In this document: piece after piece, positions 57,055 to 64,000 of the stretch
Layout of the letters: each line of letters starts with the position of its first letter
Numbering within the stretch: the stretch's first letter is position 1
Assembly (NCBI GenBank): GCA_026415615.1
Contig: JAOAGT010000002.1
Coordinates: 124,001-188,000 of the forward strand
DNA length: 64,000 nt
Reading direction: 5' to 3'
From: Thermoleophilia bacterium
Lineage (GTDB): Bacteria; Actinomycetota; Thermoleophilia; RBG-16-64-13
Notes under the pieces: generated by a model
Databases searched by the model: none
What the model saw: only the letters and a program-made list of their open reading frames with translations
What the model was told of the DNA's origin: nothing
Translations under genes and position numbers: made by a program

Positions 57055-58200
57055 GTGAGCCTCAGACGGTTGTCGGTACTGCTTACAGTTTGTCTCGCTG
57101 TGTTACTGGTAGGGGTGATGTCGGCCTGTGGTCCGGCCAAGGAGACAACCACTACCAGCGCCGCTCCCGCGTCCTCGACGGAGTCCACTACTCCGCCTTC
57201 CTCAGGAGAAACCTCATCAACGGAGACCACGGCTGGCGAGGACCTGGGGTATTTTGAGTTTAACCTCTCAATGCATGATCCCATTACTTCTAACAACGGT
57301 CAGTTCTACCAGGCTTGGGCGGACGCTATCGCGCAAGAAACCAACGGACACGTAAAGATCACCATTCACCCCAGCGGAAGTCTTGCTGCGGCGGCTGACG
57401 TAGCTGAGATGGTAGAAGCAGGGGCCGTTGACATTGGATGGGTTTTCACTTCGTTTTATCCGGGACAGTTCCCGCTCACCGACGTTACAACTGTTCCGAT
57501 GATTGGTTTTGGTGATGCTGTAGTCACCACCAAAGTGCTGTGGGATCTATATGACAAGTACGATCAGCTAAAGAAGGAATGGGAGCGCTATAAACTCCTT
57601 AATCTGTACGGTAACCCCGGCATGATCTTCTGCAGCGTGGACGCCCCCATCGATTCTCCCGATGATCTCAAGGGACTTGTTATGCGGGCCCCCGCTGGGT
57701 TGATCACCGAGCTGCTGAAGAAACTCGGGGCTAGCCCGGTAGTTATGGCTCCCCCGGACATGTACGAAGCTTTGGAAAAGCGGAACATCACTGCCTACGT
57801 GTTTGAACCCGCGGGGATCACCAATTTCAAGCTTCAGGACGTCACGAAGTACTTCACCGACATGCCGCTGTACGACGGAGCGTTCGGACTGGTTATGAAC
57901 TGGGACAAGTGGAATTCCTTGCCGCCCCAGTATCAGCAAATCATCGAGAAGCATTGTTTGCGCGAGGGGTCTCTCGCTGCAGCTCAGAACTTCAGCGAGG
58001 CAGCGGCTAAAGCTCGTCAGATCATCGCAGACGCTGGCGGTCAGTGGATTACTGTGACTCCCGAGAACAAGGCGGCTTTCCAAAAAGTCGCTGATGAGGT
58101 GGCTGCCACGTGGCCAAGCACAATCAAGCTTGAAGGGTTTGACGCCGCTGCGTACATGCAGGACGCGATTGCGCTTTGCAAGCAGTATAGTGGTCAGTGA
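57055..58200 (+). CDS. dctP: TRAP transporter substrate-binding lipoprotein DctP
   Basis: Extracytoplasmic solute receptor. GTG 57055 follows AAGGAGGGG. Signal peptide with a lipobox (VGVMSACG), a Ser/Thr linker of about 35 residues, then the DctP fold: FNLSMHDPITSNNGQFYQAWADAIAQETNGHVKITIHPSGSLAAAADVAEMVEAGAVDIGWVFTSFYPGQFP, LNLYGNPGMIFCSVDAPIDSPDDLKGLVMRAP (where Arg normally binds the substrate carboxylate), and the C-terminal helix LPPQYQQIIEKHC. The substrate is probably an organic acid. It is separated from dctM by 166 bp with an 18-bp hairpin. Confidence 0.94.
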   Translation: MSLRRLSVLLTVCLAVLLVGVMSACGPAKETTTTSAAPASSTESTTPPSSGETSSTETTAGEDLGYFEFNLSMHDPITSNNGQFYQAWADAIAQETNGHVKITIHPSGSLAAAADVAEMVEAGAVDIGWVFTSFYPGQFPLTDVTTVPMIGFGDAVVTTKVLWDLYDKYDQLKKEWERYKLLNLYGNPGMIFCSVDAPIDSPDDLKGLVMRAPAGLITELLKKLGASPVVMAPPDMYEALEKRNITAYVFEPAGITNFKLQDVTKYFTDMPLYDGAFGLVMNWDKWNSLPPQYQQIIEKHCLREGSLAAAQNFSEAAAKARQIIADAGGQWITVTPENKAAFQKVADEVAATWPSTIKLEGFDAAAYMQDAIALCKQYSGQ

Positions 58201-58230
58201 GAAGCTGTTTGCATAAGAGTGAAGGCGGAT

Positions 58231-58270
58231 GGGGGCGCGGCAGGAGACCAAAGTCTCCTGCCGCGCCCCC
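58231..58270 (+). terminator. 18-bp perfect hairpin between dctP and dctM
   Basis: gggggcgcggcaggagac (58231-58248) pairs exactly with 58253-58270 around a 4-nt loop (caaa). No T-run follows (gctcattcac). Such a structure usually stabilises the upstream mRNA or attenuates read-through, allowing more receptor than permease. Confidence 0.75.
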
Positions 58271-58366
58271 GCTCATTCACAAAGGAGGCGTGTCATCCAG
58301 GGCCTCTGCGTGTCCACGAAGGGGCCTTGGAAGAAGCTCGGGTCTCCCTAGAAGGAACTACGTCTG

Positions 58367-59668
58367 ATGTCGGCCACTGTTGTAGGTCTTATAGCAATCA
58401 TTGTTTTTCTGATCCTGATCTTCTTGGGCATGAACGTGGGCCTGGCCTTGCTGCTTGTAGGCTTTGCTGGGTATGCGTTCATGGTCAATCCGACGGCGGC
58501 AATCGGGCTTTTGCGAAAGGTGCCTGCTACGCAGGCCAGCACATACGCGCTGATTGTGATACCGCTTTTCATACTCATGGGCAACTTTGGCTATCACGCA
58601 GGTCTCTCTCGTGCGCTTTATAGGGCGGGCTACTCGTGGCTCTCATGGCTGCCCGGGGGCCTTGCGGCTGGCACCGTTGCGGCTTCGGCGGGATTCGGAG
58701 CTATCTGTGGCTCATGCGCGGCTACCTGCGCCACGATGGGCACCATTGCTCTTCCCGAGATGCGCAGATACAAGTACGCCGACCGTCTTTCCACCGGGTC
58801 CATAGCTATGGGCGGCACTCTGGGGATTTTGATTCCCCCTAGCACGCCGATGATTATCTACTGCATCATGGCCGAGGAGTCGATAGGCAAACAGTTCATA
58901 GCCGGAATTCTTCCGGGAATCATGCTAACCATCCTTACCATCATCACCATTGTTCTTATGGTCAGACTGAGGCCCTCTTGGGCTCCGGCTCCAACGACAG
59001 CCACGTGGCGCGAACGGCTGTCTTCGCTCAAGGATCTTTGGGGCGTGGTAGTCCTGTTCGGTGCGGTGCTGGGTGGCATGTTTTCCGGGTTCTTCTCTGT
59101 CAACCAGTCCGCCGCGGTAGGTGCCTTCCTTGCTCTTGTCCTCATGGCCATAAATCGCAACCTTAACTGGCGGAGTTTCATCACCGCTGTTAAGGACACT
59201 GTTACTACGTTTGCCATGACTTTTCTCATAATCATTGGCGCTAGCGTCTTTTCTAACTTTCTAGCCATCACGAAGCTGCCACTTCGTCTAGCAGACGCGC
59301 TTCAATCTATGGATGTTTCGTTCGGGGTCGTACTAATTATTATGACCTTGATTTACATAATCCTAGGGATGCTGATGGACGAGCTTCCCATGATCATGCT
59401 TACCGTGCCCATTTTCTTGCCTATTGTCGAGAGCTACGGTGTGAACTTTATTTGGTTCGGGATCTATATCATCTTGGTCATGGAGCTTGGCGCCATCGTA
59501 CCGCCCGTGGGTCTAAATTGCTTCATCATACACGGAGTGGCTAAGGATATTTCGCTGGGCACCATATACAAGGGGGCTCTGCCGTTTGTGGCTACCATCC
59601 TCTTGGCCGTGCTGCTTATTTATCTATTTCCTGATGTCGTAATGTTCTTGCCGAATTTGATTGGGTGA
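58367..59668 (+). CDS. dctM: TRAP transporter large permease DctM
   Basis: A 433-residue protein with about 12 membrane segments and the DctM hallmarks: PLFILMGNFGYHAGLSRALYRAGYSWLSWLPGGLAAGTVAASAGFGAICGSCAATCATMGTIALPEM, MGGTLGILIPPSTPMIIY, FLIIIGASVFSNFLAI and MLMDELPMIMLTVPIFLPIVESYGV. It couples Na+ or H+ entry to solute uptake from DctP. The start ATG follows AAGGA by about 10 nt. It ends 4 bp before dctQ. Confidence 0.95.
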   Translation: MSATVVGLIAIIVFLILIFLGMNVGLALLLVGFAGYAFMVNPTAAIGLLRKVPATQASTYALIVIPLFILMGNFGYHAGLSRALYRAGYSWLSWLPGGLAAGTVAASAGFGAICGSCAATCATMGTIALPEMRRYKYADRLSTGSIAMGGTLGILIPPSTPMIIYCIMAEESIGKQFIAGILPGIMLTILTIITIVLMVRLRPSWAPAPTTATWRERLSSLKDLWGVVVLFGAVLGGMFSGFFSVNQSAAVGAFLALVLMAINRNLNWRSFITAVKDTVTTFAMTFLIIIGASVFSNFLAITKLPLRLADALQSMDVSFGVVLIIMTLIYIILGMLMDELPMIMLTVPIFLPIVESYGVNFIWFGIYIILVMELGAIVPPVGLNCFIIHGVAKDISLGTIYKGALPFVATILLAVLLIYLFPDVVMFLPNLIG

Positions 59669-59672
59669 GACT

Positions 59673-60194
59673 ATGGAGCGCATCGGAAAGATACTTAGCC
59701 GTCTCACTCTCGCCTTGAGCCTGGTCAGCTTCGCGGGGGTCATAGTGCTCATGGTTCTCAACGTGGCTGACGTGGTCATGACCAAGACTGCGGCTTCGCC
59801 TATACCCGGCGCCTACGAGATCAGCGAAGTCCTGCTCCTCTGCACTATCATGGCGTCCTTCGCCTATGGGCAGACAAACAAGACGCACATAAACATGACC
59901 CTCTTTCTCAAGTACCTGCCAAAGTTTTTGGCTCTCCCAGTGTACGGGGTTATGGGGCTTCTCTCCGGAGGCACAGCCGGAGCTGTAGGCTACGCCGCTG
60001 TCCTTCAAGCCAAATCAGCCATACAAAAAGGCGCCCAAACCGGCGTTTTGGCGATACCGCTTTACCCCTTCTACTACGTAGAGGCGGTGGCCATGTTCAT
60101 ATTTGCGCTGGTGTTGCTGTTTGACGCGGTTGTGGCGTTTGCCGCCGTTCGCGACGAGCGGCTAAGGCACATGGTTACCGCCGACTGGAGCTGA
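59673..60194 (+). CDS. dctQ: TRAP transporter small permease DctQ
   Basis: A 174-residue protein with four helices (LTLALSLVSFAGVIVLMVLNVADVVMTK; SEVLLLCTIMASFAYGQTNKTHINM; FLALPVYGVMGLLSGGTAGAVGYAA; YYVEAVAMFIFALVLLFDAVVAFAAV), fitting DctQ. Partner of DctM and DctP. The usual order is P-Q-M; here Q follows M. ATG 59673 lies 4 bp after the dctM stop. It converges on the P-type ATPase, with 25 bp between stops. Confidence 0.92.
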   Translation: MERIGKILSRLTLALSLVSFAGVIVLMVLNVADVVMTKTAASPIPGAYEISEVLLLCTIMASFAYGQTNKTHINMTLFLKYLPKFLALPVYGVMGLLSGGTAGAVGYAAVLQAKSAIQKGAQTGVLAIPLYPFYYVEAVAMFIFALVLLFDAVVAFAAVRDERLRHMVTADWS

Positions 60195-60219
60195 CTCCGG
60201 CGCCCGCGCTTCTGGCCTT

Positions 60220-62649
60220 TCAGCCTGGCGAGGTGTAGCTTACGGCTTCAGCTTTGGCCTCAGCTTCCCTCCAGAAGGGGAGTCGTCTGCCTATTCTCCA
60301 GCCCAGTCCCACCAAGACCCAGGCAGCGACACAAAAGCCCGCGGTGAGACCAAGAGCTCGCCAGCCTGGCATGTCCAAAGCAAGGAAGTCGCGGGTGAAG
60401 GGAACGAGAAAAGCAACTGCCAGCAACCCAGCCATAGCCGCGGCTAGAGCAAGCCGCCATCCTCGGAGGGGTCGTTCAATCGCCGCTATCACTCGGATCC
60501 CCACTACGAAGAAGATCACAGTCTCCATGGTTTGTGCCTCGGCAAGAGAGGCCCCTACTGCGTGCAGGGCGACGAAGGAGCCAAGCATTACCAGAGCGGC
60601 CAGGAGTCCAGTGGGGATAACAAAACGCGCCATGCGGTAGACAAATCCTGGTACGTAACGCCGCGGATTAGGGGCCAGGGCCAAGAAAAACCCGGGGATT
60701 CCAATTACCAGACTGTCAATCAGCGTCAAGTGGCGGGGCAAAATGGGGTAAGAAATGCCCAGTATTCCGATGGCTATGGCAAGAGCCGCCGCCCAGACAC
60801 TCTTGGTAGTAAACATTTTGGAGACACGTTCAATGTTTGCTGTCACGCGCCGTCCCTCGGCCACCACTCCTGGAAGGGTGGCAAAGCGAGAGTCAATGAG
60901 GACCAATTGCGATACTGCTTGCGCTGCAGCAGTACCGGTACCCATCGCTATCCCCATGTCGGCCTTCTTTAGGGCAAGCACATCGTTGACTCCGTCACCA
61001 GTCATGGCGACCGTATGGCCGCGGCTTTGAAGAGCCTCAATCATTGCCCGTTTTTGCTCGGGATGCACGCGACCGAAGATCGTGAATTTCTCCACTAATT
61101 CGGCCAGCCTCGCCGGATCTTGCGGAAGTTCGCGCGCGTCTATGACTCTATCTGCTCCTGGTACCCCAGCTTTGGCTGCAATGGTGGCAACGGTGGCCGG
61201 GTTGTCCCCCGAGATAACCTTGATCTCCACCCCCTGCTGGCGAAAGTAGGCGAGAGTCTGCGGAGCATCGGCGCGGACACGCTCGCTAAGGACGACCAAG
61301 CCTACTGGGCGAAGATGGGATGGGAGCTTTTCGCCATCCAGAGGGGTAGCGGTGTGGGAAAGAAGCAAGACTCGTAGACCCTGCTCCGAAAGCTCTGCTG
61401 CTCGGTCGCGAGCGTGCCGGGCGGCTGGCTCTTGGGACTCCCCAAGGACGATTTCGGGGGCTCCCAACACCCACGATCCCCGATTGGCGATTTGCAGAGC
61501 GCTCCATTTACGCGCCGAAGAAAAGGGCACGCTGTCCTCGAGTATCCAGCCAGAGGGAGCAGGCAGCGCTTTCCCAATAGCCTCAAGTGTCGAATTGCGC
61601 CCCGAAGCGCTTGCAGCCATGAATCCCAGCACCTGTAGGGCTTCGTCTTGGTTCTCCTGCGTTTGCGCCGAGGTAGCCTCGCGGGAATTCTCTGAGGGAA
61701 GGAGCTCGAATCTTTCGAAAGCGGGATGCGGCTCGGTGATGGTGCCAGTCTTGTCGATGCAGAGTACGTCGACCCGAGCAAGACCCTCAACGGCGGGTAG
61801 TTCCCGAGTGAGCACCTTGCGGCGGGCAAGGGTGATCGCGGAGACAGCAAACGCAATGCTGGTGAGGAGCACTAGGCCCTGGGGGATCATGGCCACCAGC
61901 GCGGCCACAGTATTATTCACGCCGTGCTCCAGCCCTACATCCATCCGTACTTGGGCCCATACAAGCAGTGCGCCTACCGGCAGAATGCCCAATCCGATGA
62001 CGCGCAGGATTCCGTTGATTCCAGCCATAAGGTCTGAGTGAAGGCGCACGTAACGCTTTCCCTCTCCCATGAGCTTTTGTACATAGGCTTCCTTGCCAAC
62101 GGCGGTGGCGCGAAAGACACCGCTACCTGCCACCACAAAGCTGCCCGAGAGAAGCTGATCCCCTGGCTCCTTGAGCACAGGAACCGACTCTCCGGTGAGA
62201 AGAGACTCATCTACCTCTAGGCTCTGCGATTCCAAGACTTGTCCATCAGCGACGATCTGATCTCCAGCAGAAACGACCAGAATGTCGTCAAGAACTACCT
62301 CTCCTACCGGGATCTCGGTCTGCGCGCCGTCGCGTATCACTTTGGCGGCTGGGGCAGTGAGTACAGTCAAGCGGTCAAGGACGATCTTGGCCCGCAGCTC
62401 TTGCACTATGCCAATCAGGGAATTGATCACGATGATCGAGCCGAACAGGCCGTCCTTCCAGGAGCCGAACACCATCACGGCGACAAACAGGACACCGAGG
62501 ATGAGGTTAAACCAGGTAAAGACGTTGTCCCGAATGATGTCCCAAGTGGTGCGGCCGCCAGGACGCGGGGCGACGTTCACCTGCCCAGCCCTAACTCGCG
62601 CAATGACTTCCGCCGAGCTTAGTCCAGTCTTCCAGTTGCGTTCAGTCAT
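60220..62649 (-). CDS. CtpE-like P-type cation-transporting ATPase
   Basis: An 809-residue P-type ATPase. Actuator motif LLTGES (about residue 153), the membrane motif IPQGL (instead of PEGL), the phosphorylation site CIDKTGTITE (Asp near residue 300), the hinge TGDGVNDVLALKKADMGIAMGTGTAAAQAVSQLVLIDS, and C-terminal helices. IPQGLVLLTSIAFAVSAITL with ELPAVEGLARVDVLCIDKTGT resembles mycobacterial CtpE, reported to take up calcium. Its ATG overlaps the stop of the upstream MFS gene by 4 bp. The transported ion is inferred. Confidence 0.93.
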   Translation of the reverse strand: MTERNWKTGLSSAEVIARVRAGQVNVAPRPGGRTTWDIIRDNVFTWFNLILGVLFVAVMVFGSWKDGLFGSIIVINSLIGIVQELRAKIVLDRLTVLTAPAAKVIRDGAQTEIPVGEVVLDDILVVSAGDQIVADGQVLESQSLEVDESLLTGESVPVLKEPGDQLLSGSFVVAGSGVFRATAVGKEAYVQKLMGEGKRYVRLHSDLMAGINGILRVIGLGILPVGALLVWAQVRMDVGLEHGVNNTVAALVAMIPQGLVLLTSIAFAVSAITLARRKVLTRELPAVEGLARVDVLCIDKTGTITEPHPAFERFELLPSENSREATSAQTQENQDEALQVLGFMAASASGRNSTLEAIGKALPAPSGWILEDSVPFSSARKWSALQIANRGSWVLGAPEIVLGESQEPAARHARDRAAELSEQGLRVLLLSHTATPLDGEKLPSHLRPVGLVVLSERVRADAPQTLAYFRQQGVEIKVISGDNPATVATIAAKAGVPGADRVIDARELPQDPARLAELVEKFTIFGRVHPEQKRAMIEALQSRGHTVAMTGDGVNDVLALKKADMGIAMGTGTAAAQAVSQLVLIDSRFATLPGVVAEGRRVTANIERVSKMFTTKSVWAAALAIAIGILGISYPILPRHLTLIDSLVIGIPGFFLALAPNPRRYVPGFVYRMARFVIPTGLLAALVMLGSFVALHAVGASLAEAQTMETVIFFVVGIRVIAAIERPLRGWRLALAAAMAGLLAVAFLVPFTRDFLALDMPGWRALGLTAGFCVAAWVLVGLGWRIGRRLPFWREAEAKAEAVSYTSPG

Positions 62650-64000
62650 GACCTAGGAGGGCTGTCGGATCTTTGCTGGCCGGTTTTGCTTGCAAGTATG
62701 GCCTTGACCTGGTCCGTGTCCTCGGGTGTGATTACCGGCCGAATGAACTTGCCCACGTCTAGCACGAGGGCGCGCGTCTTGTGGGGGCGTTTTGGATCAA
62801 GATGAAAATAGTGTCTAAAGTCACTTGAGCCCCAAATTCGCCACTGCCCTGTCGCCGGACCGATGGTGACTTCGCTTACACTCTTGATGCGGTGGTACGG
62901 AATCGTCTTCTTGTTTCCGAACGGAAAGTAATAGCCATCTATGATGAGCCTCTCTTCCGTGCACTCAATCCACCGGTCTTTGTACAGGACCAGAGGCTGG
63001 GTCGAGGGGGGCGAGTCGTTGCCTTTGAGCCCATCAGGATTGGCCTTTACGCGTGAAGCGGCAACGCCCAATACACACATCGCGGCAAATAAAGTGAAGC
63101 TTATCCGCGCGCTGGTGAGCAGGTTAGGATAGTCAGCCGGGCCGATAGCGTGACGGCCGACCACCACAGCAAGCACCAGTGTGGCAAGACCAATGCTCAT
63201 GGTTTGGCCAGTTACTCGCATGGTGGCAAGCGTTGCCGACGCCAGCCCAACATAGCGCTTTTCGACGCTGCTCATGATGGCGTTGGTAATCGGAGAAGCA
63301 AAGAAGGCATAGCCCAACCCCAAGATGCAAAGAGTGGTGATGATGTACCAATAAGGCGTATTTGCGCTGAGGAATGCGAAGGCGATGAGACCTATCGTAC
63401 ACAGCGTCATCCCCCCGGTAGCTACGAGCCGGGGCTGGACTCGGTCGGTCAGGCGCCCCGCCGCTGGAGAGAAGGCTGCCTGAATAGCGGTGCCTGTCAC
63501 CAACACCAACCCGGCTGTCTGTGGGTCTAGGCTCCGGTTGTACTGAAGGTAAAGGCTCATGAGAAAAGTCATGGCGGCAGTGGACGCGTAGTTGATCAAG
63601 GAGGCGAGGTTCGAAAAAAGAAAAACCGGATTTCGCCTAAGTAGCGAAACGTTAAGCACCGGATCAGCAGCATGGCTTTCCCACCAGAGGAAGAGAGCAA
63701 TTCCCACAACGCCAGCTGCAATGAGGATTCCGCCGGTAAGCCCGGGCAAGTAGGAAAACCCCAGGAGCAAGGCCGAAAGAGCCACGGCCCAGACTGCCGA
63801 GCCAAACACGTCAAAGGCTCCGCGGCGAGGTTCCTTCCACTCAACCCCTCGCAGCCAGATGATGGGAACCAGACAGTTTGCAAGGCTTAGAATCCCAGAA
63901 ACCCAGAATAAGCCTCGCCAGCCTAAGTGGTGAGATATGACTCCGCCCAGCACAGGCCCTAGAGTAAGCCCTATGTAGACCCCGGCAACCTGAATTCCGA
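62646..64000 (-). CDS. MFS transporter (DHA2-like) with C-terminal PH-like domain, 5' end outside window
   Basis: The gene is open to the window edge; codons before 63953 read AGVYIGLTLGPV and continue in frame. The region holds about nine membrane helices of a 14-helix DHA2-type drug exporter (GPVLGGVISHHLGWRGLFWVSGIL; LYLQYNRSLDPQTAGLVLVTGTAIQAAFSPAAGRLTDRVQPRL). After the last helix, about 110 soluble residues (RWIECTEERLIIDGYYFPFGNKKTIPYHRIKSVSEVTIGPATGQWRIWG...) resemble a bacterial PH domain. The stop overlaps the P-type ATPase start (ATGA), so the two are coupled. N-terminal part not seen. Confidence 0.85.
   Translation of the reverse strand, partial: GIQVAGVYIGLTLGPVLGGVISHHLGWRGLFWVSGILSLANCLVPIIWLRGVEWKEPRRGAFDVFGSAVWAVALSALLLGFSYLPGLTGGILIAAGVVGIALFLWWESHAADPVLNVSLLRRNPVFLFSNLASLINYASTAAMTFLMSLYLQYNRSLDPQTAGLVLVTGTAIQAAFSPAAGRLTDRVQPRLVATGGMTLCTIGLIAFAFLSANTPYWYIITTLCILGLGYAFFASPITNAIMSSVEKRYVGLASATLATMRVTGQTMSIGLATLVLAVVVGRHAIGPADYPNLLTSARISFTLFAAMCVLGVAASRVKANPDGLKGNDSPPSTQPLVLYKDRWIECTEERLIIDGYYFPFGNKKTIPYHRIKSVSEVTIGPATGQWRIWGSSDFRHYFHLDPKRPHKTRALVLDVGKFIRPVITPEDTDQVKAILASKTGQQRSDSPPRS

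Noticed and set aside
57568-58251. Open frame of 227 codons on the minus strand
   Set aside because: Antisense of dctP and its hairpin.
61352-62041. Open frame of 229 codons on the plus strand
   Set aside because: Antisense of the P-type ATPase; no ribosome site or recognisable domain.

Overview
The window is a dense bacterial chromosome segment of fairly high G+C, with genes on both strands, short intergenic gaps and many 1-4 bp start/stop overlaps. There is no sign of phage, plasmid, insertion sequence or CRISPR. The best taxonomic clue is a complete large, Gram-positive-type SRP RNA of about 270 nt with an Alu domain (43368-43637), next to tRNA-Ser and close to dnaX-ybaB-recR. Together with lipoproteins on Ser/Thr-rich linkers, a cwlD-like wall amidase and a CtpE-like P-type ATPase, this suggests a deep-branching actinobacterium or a related Gram-positive lineage. 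That assignment is inference.

Layout. 1-2.6 kb: end of a pst phosphate-uptake operon (pstC end, pstA, pstB, phoU). 2.7-4.5 kb: an ABC-2 exporter. 4.5-6.9 kb: an intergenic region rich in inverted and direct repeats, then an OmpR-type response regulator and its kinase. 7.0-12.1 kb: divergent alpha-glucan phosphorylase and 4-alpha-glucanotransferase, starting only 36 bp apart. 12.1-21.7 kb: envelope and polysaccharide genes (two O-antigen ligase/polymerase-like proteins, a TPR protein, UDP-glucose dehydrogenase, N-acetylmuramoyl-alanine amidase, a LOG-like protein). 21.7-28.9 kb: MrfA-like helicase, metallophosphoesterase, asd, GAF-SpoIIE phosphatase, a small lipoprotein and an ICMT-like methyltransferase. 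28.9-32.4 kb: an ABC-2 exporter with two permeases. 32.4-35.9 kb: a second two-component system between two secreted or membrane proteins, one of them Gln-rich with 18-bp tandem repeats. 35.9-43.9 kb: lysC-recR-ybaB-dnaX, a radical SAM enzyme, a CPA2 antiporter, SRP RNA and tRNA-Ser. 43.9-51.5 kb: membrane proteins, an AEC transporter, a HAD-AIR-synthase fusion, an MFS transporter, an M1 peptidase and a thioesterase. 51.5-56.9 kb: an ABC-2 exporter behind 11-bp repeats, then an SPFH protein, an Arc-like regulator, an M29 aminopeptidase and a lipoprotein. 57-60.2 kb: a TRAP transporter in the unusual order P-M-Q. 60.2-64 kb: a CtpE-like ATPase co-transcribed with an MFS transporter that carries a C-terminal PH-like domain and runs off the window.

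Recurrent themes. Perfect G+C-rich inverted repeats of 13-17 bp lie inside four coding regions (glgP, malQ twice, a membrane protein, the HAD-AIRS fusion), and long hairpins also occur between genes. Several promoter regions hold regularly spaced repeats: CAGCTG three times at exactly 29 bp, an 11-bp triplet, and a 20-bp direct repeat joined to an inverted copy. No complete novel defence or biosynthetic system was identified. The best leads are the coding palindromes, the repeat-based operators, the Gln-rich repeat protein with its two-component system, and two unusual fusions (HAD-AIRS, MFS-PH).
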